Positions 13,563 to 28,900 of a stretch of 64,000 bases of DNA are shown piece by piece. How positions within the stretch are numbered: position 1 is the first letter of the stretch; each line of letters starts with the position of its first letter. Made by a program: the position numbers and the translations under genes. The notes under the pieces are model-generated. The model was not told where the DNA came from. It saw only the letters and a program-made list of their open reading frames with translations, and searched no databases. The stretch comes from Siphonodentalium dalli (taxonomy: Eukaryota > Mollusca > Scaphopoda > Gadilida > Siphonodentaliidae): assembly GCA_032622095.1 (NCBI GenBank), contig CP136066.1:232072961-232136960 (forward strand), in the 5' to 3' direction.

Positions 13563-16372
13563 GTCATTTTGGGGTCATTTGGCCCAAAAACATGGCCGCC
13601 AGCAGCCATCTTGGATTTTACTCTTTGTATGACTAAATTCTTTAGCACGGGCTACAGGTCGTACCTTTAGTCCGATCATCATAAAATTAGTAATGGATGT
13701 TAACAATGACATGTAGATGGGAACGAGTCATTTTGGGGTCATTCGGACAAAAAACATGGCCGCCAGTGGCCATCTTGCATTTAAAAATTCAATCCATTAG
13801 CACGGGCTACAGGTCGTACTGTTTGTCTGATCGTCATGAAATTTGTCATGGATGTTAATATTGACATTTAGATGGGAACGAGTCATTTTGGGGTCATTTG
13901 GCCCAAAAACATGGCCGCCAGCAGCCATCTTGGATTTTACTCTTTGTATGACTAAATTCTTTAGCACGGGCTACAGATCGTACTTTTAGTCTGATCATCA
14001 TAAAATTTGTCAAGAATGTTAATAATGACATGTAGATGGGAACGAGTCATTTTGGGGTCATTCGGCCAAAAAACATGGCCGCCAGCAGGCATCTTTGATT
14101 TTACTCTTTGTATGACTAAATCCTTTAGCACCGGCTACAGGTCGTACCTTTCGTCCGATCATCATAAAATTAGTAATGGATGTTAACAATGACATGTAGA
14201 TGGGAACGAGTCATTTTTGGGTTATTCGGGCAAAAAACATGGCCGCCAGCAGCCATCTTGGATTTTACTCTTTGTATGACTAAATTCTTTAGCACGGGCT
14301 GCAGGTCGTACCTTTAGTCTTATTATCATCATAAAATTTGTCATGGATGTTAACAATGACATGTAGATGGGAACGAGTAATTTTGGGGTCATTCGGCCAA
14401 AAAACATGGTCGCCAGCAGCCATCTTGGATTTTACTCTTTGTATGACTAAATCCTTTAGCACGGGCTACAGGTCGTACCTTTAGTCTGATCATCTTAAAA
14501 TTTGTCATGAATGTTAATAATGACACGTAGATGGGAACAGGTCATTTTGGGGTCATTCGGCCAAAAAACATGGCCGCCAGCAGCCATCTTGGATTTTACT
14601 CTTTGTATGACTAAATCCTTTAGCACGGGCTACAGGTCGTACCTTTAGTCAGACCATCATAAAATTTGTCATGGCTGTTGAAATTGGAATGTAGATGGGA
14701 ACGAGTCATTTTGGGGTCATTCGGACAAAAAACATGGCCGCCAGTGGCAATCTTTGTTTTCAAAATTCAATCCATTAGCACGGGCCACAGGTCGCACTGT
14801 TCGTCTGATCATTATGAAATTTGTCATGGATGTTAATATTGACATGTAGATGGGAACGAGTCATTTTGGGGTCATTCGGCCCAAAAACATGGCCGCCAGC
14901 AGCCATCTTGGATTTTACTCTTTGTATGACTAAATCCTTTAGCACGGGCTACAGGTCGTACCTTTAGTCCGATCATCATAAAATTTGTCATGGCTGTTGA
15001 AACTGGAATGCAGATGGGAACGAGTCATTTTGGTGTCATTCGGACAAAAAACATGGCCGCCAGTGGCCATCTTGCATTTAAAAATTCAATCCATTAGCAC
15101 GGGCTACAGGTCGTACTGTTTGTCTGATCGTCATGGATGTTAATATTGACATGTAGATGGGAACGAGTCATTTTGGGGTCATTTGGCCCAAAAACATGGC
15201 CGCCAGCAGCCATCTTGGAATTTACTCTTTGTATGACTAAATCCTTTAGCACGGGCTACAGGTCGTACCTTTAGTCCGATCATCATAAAATTAGTAATGG
15301 ATGTTAACAATGACATGTAGATGGGAACGAGTCATTTTTGGGTCATTCGGGCAAATAACATGGCCGCCAGCAGCCATCTTGGATTTTACTCTTTGTATGA
15401 CTAAATCCTTTAGCACGGGCTACAGGTCGTACCTTTGGTCCGATCATCATAAAATTTGTCATGGCTGTTGAAACTGGAATGCAGATGGGAACGAGTCATT
15501 TTGGGGTCATTCGGACAAAAAACATGGCCACCAGTGGCCATCTTGCATTTAAAAATTCAATCCATTAGCACGGGCTACAGGTCGTACTGTTTGTCCGATC
15601 ATCATAAAATTAGTAATGGATTTTAACAATGACATGTAGATGGGAACGAGTCATTTTGGGGTCATTCGGTCAAAAAACATGGCCGCCAGCAGGCATCTTT
15701 GATTTTACTCTTTGTATGACTAAATCCTTTAGCACGGGCTACAGGTCGTACCTTTAGTCCAATCATCATAAAATTAGTAATGGATTTTAACAATGACATG
15801 TAGATGGGAACGAGTCATTTTTGGGTTATTCGGGCAAATAACATGGCCGCCAGCAGCCATCTTGGATTTTACTCTTTGTATGACTAAATCCTTTAGCACG
15901 GGCTACAGGTCGTACCTTTAGTCCGATCATCATAAAATTTGTCATGGCTGTTGAAACTGGAATGCAGATGGGAACGAGTCATTTTGGTGTCATTCGGACA
16001 AAAAACATGGCCGCCAGTGGCCATCTTACATTTAAAAATTCAATCCATTAGCACCGGCTACAGGTCGTACTGTTTGTCTGATCGTCATGAAATTTGTCAT
16101 GGATGTTAATATTGACATGTAGATGGGAACGAGTCATTTTGGGGTCATTTGGCCCAAAAACATGGCCGCCAGCAGCCATCTTGGATTTTACTCTTTGTAT
16201 GACTAAATTCTTTAGCACGGGCTACAGATCGTACTTTTAGTCTGATCATCATAAAATTTGTCAAGAATGTTAATAATGACATGTAGATGGGAACGAGTCA
16301 TTTTGGGGTCATTCGGCCAAAAAACATGGCCGCCAGCAGGCATCTTTGATTTTACTCTTTGTATGACTAAAT
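13563..16372 (-). repeat. Inverted 2.8-kb satellite block
   Basis: Monomer orientation flips abruptly between 13,562 and 13,563 ('aacccaa' then 'gtcattttgg') and flips back at about 16,373 ('gactaaat', then 'ggg', then 'ttaacatcc'). Both breaks fall inside monomers. The block is the reverse complement of about 21,672-24,481, with position x pairing with 38,044 minus x. Matching landmarks are the variant 'atttagatgg' (13,866) against 'ctaaatgt' (24,173), and the shortened monomer near 15,135 against 22,911. It is therefore an inverted copy and not a flip of local sequence. Assembly error is possible. Confidence 0.85.
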
Positions 16373-16375
16373 GGG

Positions 16376-17800
16376 TTAACATCCATTACTAATTTTATGA
16401 TGATCGGACTAAAGGTACGACCTGTAGCCCGTGCTAAAGAATTTAGTCATACAAAGAGTAAAATCCAAGATGGCTGCTGGCGGCCATGTTTTTGGGCCAA
16501 ATGACCCCAAAATGACTCGTTCCCATCTACATGTCAATATTAACATCCATGACAAATTTCATGACGATCAGACAAACAGTACGACCTGTAGCCCGTGCTA
16601 ATGGATTGAATTTTTAAATGCAAGATGGCCACTGGCGGCCATGTTTTTTGTCCGAATGACACCAAAATGACTCGTTCCCATCTGCATTCCAGTTTCAACA
16701 GCCATGACAAATTTTATGATGATCGGACTAAAGGTACGACCTGTAGCCCGTGCTAAAGGATTTAGTCATACAAAGAGTAAAATCCAAGATGGCTGCTGGC
16801 GGCCATGTTATTTGCCCGAATAACCCAAAAATGACTCGTTCCCATCTACATGTCATTGTTAACATCCAATACTAATTTTATGATGATCGGACTAAAGGTA
16901 CGACCTGTAGCCCGTGCTAAAGGATTTAGTCATACAAAGAGTAAAATCCAAGATGGCTGCTGGCGGCCATGTTTTTGGGCCAAATGACCCCAAAATGACT
17001 CGTTCCCATCTAAATGTCAATATTAACATCCATGACAAATTTCATGACGATCAGACAAACAGTACGACCTGTAGCCCGTGCTAATGGATTGAATTTTTAA
17101 ATGCAAGATGGCCACTGGCGGCCATGTTTTTTGTCCGAATGACCCCAAAATGACTCGTTCCCCTCTGCATTCCAGTTTCAACAGCCATGACAAATTTTAT
17201 GATGATCGGACCAAAGGTACGACCTGTAGCCCGTGCTAAAGGATTTAGTCATACAAAGAGTAAAATCCAAGATGGCTGCTGGCGGCCATGTTATTTGCCC
17301 GAATAACCCAAAAATGACTCGTTCCCATCTACATGTCATTGTTAACATCCAATACTAATTTTATGATGATCGGACTAAAGGTACGACCTGTAGCCCGTGC
17401 TAAAGGATTTAGTCATACAAAGAGTAAAATCCAAGATGGCTGCTGGCGGCCATGTTTTTGGGCCAAATGACCCCAAAATGACTCGTTCCCATCTACATGT
17501 CAATATTAACATCCATGACAAATTTCATGACGATCAGACAAACAGTACGACCTGTAGCCCGTGCTAATGGATTTAATTTTTAAATGCAAGATGGCCACTG
17601 GCGGCCATGTTTTTTGTCCGAATGACACCAAAATGACTCGTTCCCATCTGCATTCCAATTTCAACAGCCATGACAAATTTTATGATGATCGGACCAAAGG
17701 TACGACCTGTAGCCCGTGCTAAAGGATTTAGTCATACAAAGAGTAAAATCCAAGATGGCTGCTGGCGGCCATGTTATTTGCCCGAATAACCCAAAAATGA
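16376..17800 (+). repeat. 483-bp trimer higher-order repeat
   Basis: The variant 'aacatccaatac' occurs at 16,861 and 17,344, 483 bp apart. That is one 155-bp plus two 164-bp monomers. About three trimers follow the inversion breakpoint before the 1,891-bp pattern takes over. Confidence 0.65.
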
Positions 17801-20800
17801 CTCGTTCCCATCTACATGTCATTGTTAACATCCATTACTAATTTTATGATGATCGGACTAAAGGTACGACCTGTAGCCCGTGCTAAAGGATTTAGTCATA
17901 CAAAGAGTAAAATCAAAGATGCCTGCTGGCGGCCATGTTTTTTGGCCGAATGACCCCAAAATGTCTCGTTCCCATCTACATGTCATTATTAACATTCTTG
18001 ACAAATTTTATGATGATCAGACTAAAAGTACGATCTGTAGCCCGTGCTAAAGAATTTAGTCATACAAAGAGTAAAATCCAAGATGGCTGCTGGCGGCCAT
18101 GTTTTTGGGCCAAATGACCCCAAAATGACTCGTTCCCACCTACATGTCAATATTAACATCCATGACAAATTTCATGACGATCAGACAAACAGTACGACCT
18201 GTAGCCCGTGCTAATGGATTGAATTTTTAAATGCAAGATGGCCACTGGCGGCCATGTTTTTTGTCCGAATGACACCAAAATGACTCGTTCCCATCTGCAT
18301 TCCAGTTTCAACAGCCATGACAAATTTTATGATGATCGGACTAAAAGGAGTAAAATCAAAGATGCCTGCTGGCGGCCATGTTTTTTGACCGAATGACCCC
18401 AAAATGACTCGTTCCCATCTACATGTCATTGTTAAAATCCATTACTAATTTTATGATGATCGGACTAAAGGTACGACCTGTAGCCCGTGCTAAAGGATTT
18501 AGTCATACAAAGAGTAAAATCCAAGATGGCTGCTGGCGGCCATGTTTTTGGGCCAAATGACCCCAAAATGACTCGTTCCCATCTACATGTCAATATTAAC
18601 ATCCATGACAAATTTCATGACAATCAGACAAACAGTACGACCTGTAGCCCGTGCTAATGGATTGAATTTTTAAATGCAAGATGGCCACTGGCGGCCATGT
18701 TTTTTGTCCGAATGACACCAAAATGACTCGTTCCCATCTGCATTCCAGTTTCAACAGCCATGACAAATTTTATGATGATCGGACTAAAGGTACGACCTGT
18801 AGCCCGTGCTAAAGGATTTAGTCATACAAAGAGTAAAATCCAAGATGGCTGCTGGCGGCCATGTTTTTGGGCCGAATGACCCCAAAATGACTTGTTCCCA
18901 TCTACATGTCAATATTAACATCCATGACAAATTTCATAATGATCAGACGAACAGTGCGACATGTGGCCCGTGCTAATGGATTGAATTTTGAAAATAAAGA
19001 TGGCCACTGGCGGCCATGTTTTTTGTCCGAATGACCCCAAAATGACTCGTTCCCATCTACATTCCAATTTCAACAGCCATGACAAATTTCAGGATTATCA
19101 GACTAAAGGTACGACCTGTAGCCCGTGCTAAAGGATTTAGTCATACAAAGAGTAAAATCAAAGATGCCTGCTGGCGGCCATGTTTTTGACCGAATGACCC
19201 CAAAATGTCTCGTTCCCATCTACATGTCATTATTAACATTCTTGACAAATTTTATGATGATCAGACTAAAAGTACGATCTGTAGCCCGTGCTAAAGAATT
19301 TAGTCATACAAAGAGTAAAATCCAAGATGGCTGCTGGCGGCCATGTTTTTGGGCCAAATGACCCCAAAATGACTCGTTCCCATCTACATGTCAATATTAA
19401 CATCCATGACAAATTTCATGACGATCAGACAAACAGTACGACCTGTAGCCCGTGCTAATGGATTTAATTTTTAAATGCAAGATGGCCACTGGCGGCCATG
19501 TTTTTTGTCCGAATGACACCAAAATGACTCGTTCCCATCTGCATTCCAATTTCAACAGCCATGACAAATTTTATGATGATCGGACCAAAGGTACGACCTG
19601 TAGCCCGTGCTAAAGGATTTAGTCATACAAAGAGTAAAATCCAAGATGGCTGCTGGCGGCCATGTTATTTGCCCGAATAACCCAAAAATGACTCGTTCCC
19701 ATCTACATGTCATTGTTAACATCCATTACTAATTTTATGATGATCGGACTAAAGGTACGACCTGTAGCCCGTGCTAAAGGATTTAGTCATACAAAGAGTA
19801 AAATCAAAGATGCCTGCTGGCGGCCATGTTTTTTGGCCGAATGACCCCAAAATGTCTCGTTCCCATCTACATGTCATTATTAACATTCTTGACAAATTTT
19901 ATGATGATCAGACTAAAAGTACGATCTGTAGCCCGTGCTAAAGAATTTAGTCATACAAAGAGTAAAATCCAAGATGGCTGCTGGCGGCCATGTTTTTGGG
20001 CCAAATGACCCCAAAATGACTCGTTCCCACCTACATGTCAATATTAACATCCATGACAAATTTCATGACGATCAGACAAACAGTACGACCTGTAGCCCGT
20101 GCTAATGGATTGAATTTTTAAATGCAAGATGGCCACTGGCGGCCATGTTTTTTGTCCGAATGACACCAAAATGACTCGTTCCCATCTGCATTCCAGTTTC
20201 AACAGCCATGACAAATTTTATGATGATCGGACTAAAAGGAGTAAAATCAAAGATGCCTGCTGGCGGCCATGTTTTTTGACCGAATGACCCCAAAATGACT
20301 CGTTCCCATCTACATGTCATTGTTAAAATCCATTACTAATTTTATGATGATCGGACTAAAGGTACGACCTGTAGCCCGTGCTAAAGGATTTAGTCATACA
20401 AAGAGTAAAATCCAAGATGGCTGCTGGCGGCCATGTTTTTGGGCCAAATGACCCCAAAATGACTCGTTCCCATCTACATGTCAATATTAACATCCATGAC
20501 AAATTTCATGACAATCAGACAAACAGTACGACCTGTAGCCCGTGCTAATGGATTGAATTTTTAAATGCAAGATGGCCACTGGCGGCCATGTTTTTTGTCC
20601 GAATGACACCAAAATGACTCGTTCCCATCTGCATTCCAGTTTCAACAGCCATGACAAATTTTATGATGATCGGACTAAAGGTACGACCTGTAGCCCGTGC
20701 TAAAGGATTTAGTCATACAAAGAGTAAAATCCAAGATGGCTGCTGGCGGCCATGTTTTTGGGCCGAATGACCCCAAAATGACTTGTTCCCATCTACATGT

Positions 20801-22125
20801 CAATATTAACATCCATGACAAATTTCATAATGATCAGACGAACAGTGCGACATGTGGCCCGTGCTAATGGATTGAATTTTGAAAATAAAGATGGCCACTG
20901 GCGGCCATGTTTTTTGTCCGAATGACCCCAAAATGACTCGTTCCCATCTACATTCCAATTTCAACAGCCATGACAAATTTCAGGATTATCAGACTAAAGG
21001 TACGACCTGTAGCCCGTGCTAAAGGATTTAGTCATACAAAGAGTAAAATCAAAGATGCCTGCTGGCGGCCATGTTTTTGACCGAATGACCCCAAAATGTC
21101 TCGTTCCCATCTACATGTCATTATTAACATTCTTGACAAATTTTATGATGATCAGACTAAAAGTACGATCTGTAGCCCGTGCTAAAGAATTTAGTCATAC
21201 AAAGAGTAAAATCCAAGATGGCTGCTGGCGGCCATGTTTTTGGGCCAAATGACCCCAAAATGACTCGTTCCCATCTACATGTCAATATTAACATCCATGA
21301 CAAATTTCATGACGATCAGACAAACAGTACGACCTGTAGCCCGTGCTAATGGATTTAATTTTTAAATGCAAGATGGCCACTGGCGGCCATGTTTTTTGTC
21401 CGAATGACACCAAAATGACTCGTTCCCATCTGCATTCCAATTTCAACAGCCATGACAAATTTTATGATGATCGGACCAAAGGTACGACCTGTAGCCCGTG
21501 CTAAAGGATTTAGTCATACAAAGAGTAAAATCCAAGATGGCTGCTGGCGGCCATGTTATTTGCCCGAATAACCCAAAAATGACTCGTTCCCATCTACATG
21601 TCATTGTTAACATCCATTACTAATTTTATGATGATCGGACTAAAGGTACGACCTGTAGCCCGTGCTAAAGGATTTAGTCATACAAAGAGTAAAATCAAAG
21701 ATGCCTGCTGGCGGCCATGTTTTTTGGCCGAATGACCCCAAAATGTCTCGTTCCCATCTACATGTCATTATTAACATTCTTGACAAATTTTATGATGATC
21801 AGACTAAAAGTACGATCTGTAGCCCGTGCTAAAGAATTTAGTCATACAAAGAGTAAAATCCAAGATGGCTGCTGGCGGCCATGTTTTTGGGCCAAATGAC
21901 CCCAAAATGACTCGTTCCCACCTACATGTCAATATTAACATCCATGACAAATTTCATGACGATCAGACAAACAGTACGACCTGTAGCCCGTGCTAATGGA
22001 TTGAATTTTTAAATGCAAGATGGCCACTGGCGGCCATGTTTTTTGTCCGAATGACACCAAAATGACTCGTTCCCATCTGCATTCCAGTTTCAACAGCCAT
22101 GACAAATTTTATGATGATCGGACTA
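17410..22125 (+). repeat. 1,891-bp higher-order repeat, ~2.5 copies
   Basis: The variant 'ggatttaattttta' appears at about 17,570, 19,461 and 21,352, and 'aaaatgtctcg' near 17,960, 19,851 and 21,742, all 1,891 bp apart. A monomer with an internal deletion ('ggactaaaaggagtaaaatc' near 18,340 and 20,231) is in the first two copies but not the third, so the third copy ends near 22,125 or lost that change. Confidence 0.8.
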
Positions 22126-22919
22126 AAGGTACGACCTGTAGCCCGTGCTAAAGGATTTAGTCATACAAAGAGTAAAATCCAAGATGGCTGCTGGCGGCCA
22201 TGTTATTTGCCCGAATAACCCAAAAATGACTCGTTCCCATCTACATGTCATTGTTAAAATCCATTACTAATTTTATGATGATTGGACTAAAGGTACGACC
22301 TGTAGCCCGTGCTAAAGGATTTAGTCATACAAAGAGTAAAATCAAAGATGCCTGCTGGCGGCCATGTTTTTTGACCGAATGACCCCAAAATGACTCGTTC
22401 CCATCTACATGTCATTGTTAAAATCCATTACTAATTTTATGATGATCGGACAAACAGTACGACCTGTAGCCCGTGCTAATGGATTGAATTTTTAAATGCA
22501 AGATGGCCACTGGTGGCCATGTTTTTTGTCCGAATGACCCCAAAATGACTCGTTCCCATCTGCATTCCAGTTTCAACAGCCATGACAAATTTTATGATGA
22601 TCGGACCAAAGGTACGACCTGTAGCCCGTGCTAAAGGATTTAGTCATACAAAGAGTAAAATCCAAGATGGCTGCTGGCGGCCATGTTATTTGCCCGAATG
22701 ACCCAAAAATGACTCGTTCCCATCTACATGTCATTGTTAACATCCATTACTAATTTTATGATGATCGGACTAAAGGTACGACCTGTAGCCCGTGCTAAAG
22801 GATTTAGTCATACAAAGAGTAAATTCCAAGATGGCTGCTGGCGGCCATGTTTTTGGGCCAAATGACCCCAAAATGACTCGTTCCCATCTACATGTCAATA
22901 TTAACATCCATGACGATCA

Positions 22920-25900
22920 GACAAACAGTACGACCTGTAGCCCGTGCTAATGGATTGAATTTTAAAATGCAAGATGGCCACTGGCGGCCATGTTTTTTGT
23001 CCGAATGACACCAAAATGACTCGTTCCCATCTGCATTCCAGTTTCAACAGCCATGACAAATTTTATGATGATCGGACTAAAGGTACGACCTGTAGCCCGT
23101 GCTAAAGGATTTAGTCATACAAAGAGTAAAATCCAAGATGGCTGCTGGCGGCCATGTTTTTGGGCCGAATGACCCCAAAATGACTCGTTCCCATCTACAT
23201 GTCAATATTAACATCCATGACAAATTTCATAATGATCAGACGAACAGTGCGACCTGTGGCCCGTGCTAATGGATTGAATTTTGAAAACAAAGATTGCCAC
23301 TGGCGGCCATGTTTTTTGTCCGAATGACCCCAAAATGACTCGTTCCCATCTACATTCCAATTTCAACAGCCATGACAAATTTTATGATGGTCTGACTAAA
23401 GGTACGACCTGTAGCCCGTGCTAAAGGATTTAGTCATACAAAGAGTAAAATCCAAGATGGCTGCTGGCGGCCATGTTTTTTGGCCGAATGACCCCAAAAT
23501 GACCTGTTCCCATCTACGTGTCATTATTAACATTCATGACAAATTTTAAGATGATCAGACTAAAGGTACGACCTGTAGCCCGTGCTAAAGGATTTAGTCA
23601 TACAAAGAGTAAAATCCAAGATGGCTGCTGGCGACCATGTTTTTTGGCCGAATGACCCCAAAATTACTCGTTCCCATCTACATGTCATTGTTAACATCCA
23701 TGACAAATTTTATGATGATAATAAGACTAAAGGTACGACCTGCAGCCCGTGCTAAAGAATTTAGTCATACAAAGAGTAAAATCCAAGATGGCTGCTGGCG
23801 GCCATGTTTTTTGCCCGAATAACCCAAAAATGACTCGTTCCCATCTACATGTCATTGTTAACATCCATTACTAATTTTATGATGATCGGACGAAAGGTAC
23901 GACCTGTAGCCGGTGCTAAAGGATTTAGTCATACAAAGAGTAAAATCAAAGATGCCTGCTGGCGGCCATGTTTTTTGGCCGAATGACCCCAAAATGACTC
24001 GTTCCCATCTACATGTCATTATTAACATTCTTGACAAATTTTATGATGATCAGACTAAAAGTACGATCTGTAGCCCGTGCTAAAGAATTTAGTCATACAA
24101 AGAGTAAAATCCAAGATGGCTGCTGGCGGCCATGTTTTTGGGCCAAATGACCCCAAAATGACTCGTTCCCATCTAAATGTCAATATTAACATCCATGACA
24201 AATTTCATGACGATCAGACAAACAGTACGACCTGTAGCCCGTGCTAATGGATTGAATTTTTAAATGCAAGATGGCCACTGGCGGCCATGTTTTTTGTCCG
24301 AATGACCCCAAAATGACTCGTTCCCATCTACATGTCATTGTTAACATCCATTACTAATTTTATGATGATCGGACTAAAGGTACGACCTGTAGCCCGTGCT
24401 AAAGGATTTAGTCATACAAAGAGTAAAATCCAAGATGGCTGCTGGCGGCCATGTTTTAGGGCCAAATGACCCCAAAATGACTCGTTCCCATCTAAATGTC
24501 AATATTAACATCCATGACAAATTTCATGACGATCAGACAAACAGTACGACCTGTAGCCCGTGCTAATGGATTGAATTTTTAAATGCAAGATGGCCACTGG
24601 CGGCCATGTTTTTTGTCCGAATGACCCCAAAATGACTCGTTCCCCTCTGCATTCCAGTTTCAACAGCCATGACAAATTTTATGATGATCGGACCAAAGGT
24701 ACGACCTGTAGCCCGTGCTAAAGGATTTAGTCATACAAAGAGTAAAATCCAAGATGGCTGCTGGCGGCCATGTTATTTGCCCGAATAACCCAAAAATGAC
24801 TCGTTCCCATCTACATGTCATTGTTAACATCCAATACTAATTTTATGATGATCGGACTAAAGGTACGACCTGTAGCCCGTGCTAAAGGATTTAGTCATAC
24901 AAAGAGTAAAATCCAAGATGGCTGCTGGCGGCCATGTTTTTGGGCCAAATGACCCCAAAATGACTCGTTCCCATCTACATGTCAATATTAACATCCATGA
25001 CAAATTTCATGACGATCAGACAAACAGTACGACCTGTAGCCCGTGCTAATGGATTTAATTTTTAAATGCAAGATGGCCACTGGCGGCCATGTTTTTTGTC
25101 CGAATGACACCAAAATGACTCGTTCCCATCTGCATTCCAATTTCAACAGCCATGACAAATTTTATGATGATCGGACCAAAGGTACGACCTGTAGCCCGTG
25201 CTAAACGATTTAGTCATACAAAGAGTAAAATCCAAGATGGCTGCTGGCGGCCATGTTATTTGCCCGAATAACCCAAAAATGACTCGTTCCCATCTACATG
25301 TCATTGTTAACATCCATTACTAATTTTATGATGATCGGACTAAAGGTACGACCTGTAGCCCGTGCTAAAGGATTTAGTCATACAAAGAGTAAAATCAAAG
25401 ATGCCTGCTGGCGGCCATGTTTTTTGGCCGAATGACCCCAAAATGTCTCGTTCCCATCTACATGTCATTATTAACATTCTTGACAAATTTTATGATGATC
25501 AGACTAAAAGTACGATCTGTAGCCCGTGCTAAAGAATTTAGTCATACAAAGAGTAAAATCCAAGATGGCTGCTGGCGGCCATGTTTTTGGGCCAAATGAC
25601 CCCAAAATGACTCGTTCCCACCTACATGTCAATATTAACATCCATGACAAATTTCATGACGATCAGACAAACAGTACGACCTGTAGCCCGTGCTAATGGA
25701 TTGAATTTTAAAATGCAAGATGGCCACTGGCGGCCATGTTTTTTGTCCGAATGACACCAAAATGACTCGTTCCCATCTGCATTCCAGTTTCAACAGCCAT
25801 GACAAATTTTATGATGATCGGACTAAAGGTACGACCTGTAGCCCGTGCTAAAGGATTTAGTCATACAAAGAGTAAAATCCAAGATGGCTGCTGGCGGCCA

Positions 25901-28900
25901 TGTTTTTGGGCCGAATGACCCCAAAATGACTCGTTCCCATCTACATGTCAATATTAACATCCATGACAAATTTCATAATGATCAGACGAACAGTGCGACC
26001 TGTGGCCCGTGCTAATGGATTGAATTTTGAAAACAAAGATTGCCACTGGCGGCCATGTTTTTTGTCCGAATGACCCCAAAATGACTCGTTCCCATCTACA
26101 TTCCAATTTCAACAGCCATGACAAATTTTATGATGGTCTGACTAAAGGTACGACCTGTAGCCCGTGCTAAAGGATTTAGTCATACAAAGAGTAAAATCCA
26201 AGATGGCTGCTGGCGGCCATGTTTTTTGGCCGAATGACCCCAAAATGACCTGTTCCCATCTACGTGTCATTATTAACATTCATGACAAATTTTAAGATGA
26301 TCAGACTAAAGGTACGACCTGTAGCCCGTGCTAAAGGATTTAGTCATACAAAGAGTAAAATCCAAGATGGCTGCTGGCGACCATGTTTTTTGGCCGAATG
26401 ACCCCAAAATTACTCGTTCCCATCTACATGTCATTGTTAACATCCATGACAAATTTTATGATGATAATAAGACTAAAGGTACGACCTGCAGCCCGTGCTA
26501 AAGAATTTAGTCATACAAAGAGTAAAATCCAAGATGGCTGCTGGCGGCCATGTTTTTTGCCCGAATAACCCAAAAATGACTCGTTCCCATCTACATGTCA
26601 TTGTTAACATCCATTACTAATTTTATGATGATCGGACGAAAGGTACGACCTGTAGCCGGTGCTAAAGGATTTAGTCATACAAAGAGTAAAATCAAAGATG
26701 CCTGCTGGCGGCCATGTTTTTTGGCCGAATGACCCCAAAATGACTCGTTCCCATCTACATGTCATTATTAACATTCTTGACAAATTTTATGATGATCAGA
26801 CTAAAAGTACGATCTGTAGCCCGTGCTAAAGAATTTAGTCATACAAAGAGTAAAATCCAAGATGGCTGCTGGCGGCCATGTTTTTGGGCCAAATGACCCC
26901 AAAATGACTCGTTCCCATCTAAATGTCAATATTAACATCCATGACAAATTTCATGACGATCAGACAAACAGTACGACCTGTAGCCCGTGCTAATGGATTG
27001 AATTTTTAAATGCAAGATGGCCACTGGCGGCCATGTTTTTTGTCCGAATGACCCCAAAATGACTCGTTCCCATCTACATGTCATTGTTAACATCCATTAC
27101 TAATTTTATGATGATCGGACTAAAGGTACGACCTGTAGCCCGTGCTAAAGGATTTAGTCATACAAAGAGTAAAATCCAAGATGGCTGCTGGCGGCCATGT
27201 TTTAGGGCCAAATGACCCCAAAATGACTCGTTCCCATCTAAATGTCAATATTAACATCCATGACAAATTTCATGACGATCAGACAAACAGTACGACCTGT
27301 AGCCCGTGCTAATGGATTGAATTTTTAAATGCAAGATGGCCACTGGCGGCCATGTTTTTTGTCCGAATGACCCCAAAATGACTCGTTCCCCTCTGCATTC
27401 CAGTTTCAACAGCCATGACAAATTTTATGATGATCGGACCAAAGGTACGACCTGTAGCCCGTGCTAAAGGATTTAGTCATACAAAGAGTAAAATCCAAGA
27501 TGGCTGCTGGCGGCCATGTTATTTGCCCGAATAACCCAAAAATGACTCGTTCCCATCTACATGTCATTGTTAACATCCAATACTAATTTTATGATGATCG
27601 GACTAAAGGTACGACCTGTAGCCCGTGCTAAAGGATTTAGTCATACAAAGAGTAAAATCCAAGATGGCTGCTGGCGGCCATGTTTTTGGGCCAAATGACC
27701 CCAAAATGACTCGTTCCCATCTACATGTCAATATTAACATCCATGACAAATTTCATGACGATCAGACAAACAGTACGACCTGTAGCCCGTGCTAATGGAT
27801 TTAATTTTTAAATGCAAGATGGCCACTGGCGGCCATGTTTTTTGTCCGAATGACACCAAAATGACTCGTTCCCATCTGCATTCCAATTTCAACAGCCATG
27901 ACAAATTTTATGATGATCGGACCAAAGGTACGACCTGTAGCCCGTGCTAAACGATTTAGTCATACAAAGAGTAAAATCCAAGATGGCTGCTGGCGGCCAT
28001 GTTATTTGCCCGAATAACCCAAAAATGACTCGTTCCCATCTACATGTCATTGTTAACATCCATTACTAATTTTATGATGATCGGACTAAAGGTACGACCT
28101 GTAGCCCGTGCTAAAGGATTTAGTCATACAAAGAGTAAAATCAAAGATGCCTGCTGGCGGCCATGTTTTTTGGCCGAATGACCCCAAAATGTCTCGTTCC
28201 CATCTACATGTCATTATTAACATTCTTGACAAATTTTATGATGATCAGACTAAAAGTACGATCTGTAGCCCGTGCTAAAGAATTTAGTCATACAAAGAGT
28301 AAAATCCAAGATGGCTGCTGGCGGCCATGTTTTTGGGCCAAATGACCCCAAAATGACTCGTTCCCACCTACATGTCAATATAAACATCCATGACAAATTT
28401 CATGACGATCAGACAAACAGTACGACCTGTAGCCCGTGCTAATGGATTGAATTTTTAAATGCAAGATGGCCACTGGCGGCCATGTTTTTTGTCCGAATGA
28501 CACCAAAATGACTCGTTCCCATCTGCATTCCAGTTTCAACAGCCATGACAAATTTTATGATGATCGGACTAAAGGTACGACCTGTAGCCCGTGCTAAAGG
28601 ATTTAGTCATACAAAGAGTAAAATCCAAGATGGCTGCTGGCGGCCATGTTATTTGCCCGAATAACCCAAAAATGACTCGTTCCCATCTACATGTCATTGT
28701 TAAAATCCATTACTAATTTTATGATGATTGGACTAAAGGTACGACCTGTAGCCCGTGCTAAAGGATTTAGTCATACAAAGAGTAAAATCAAAGATGCCTG
28801 CTGGCGGCCATGTTTTTTGACCGAATGACCCCAAAATGACTCGTTCCCATCTACATGTCATTGTTAAAATCCATTACTAATTTTATGATGATCGGACAAA

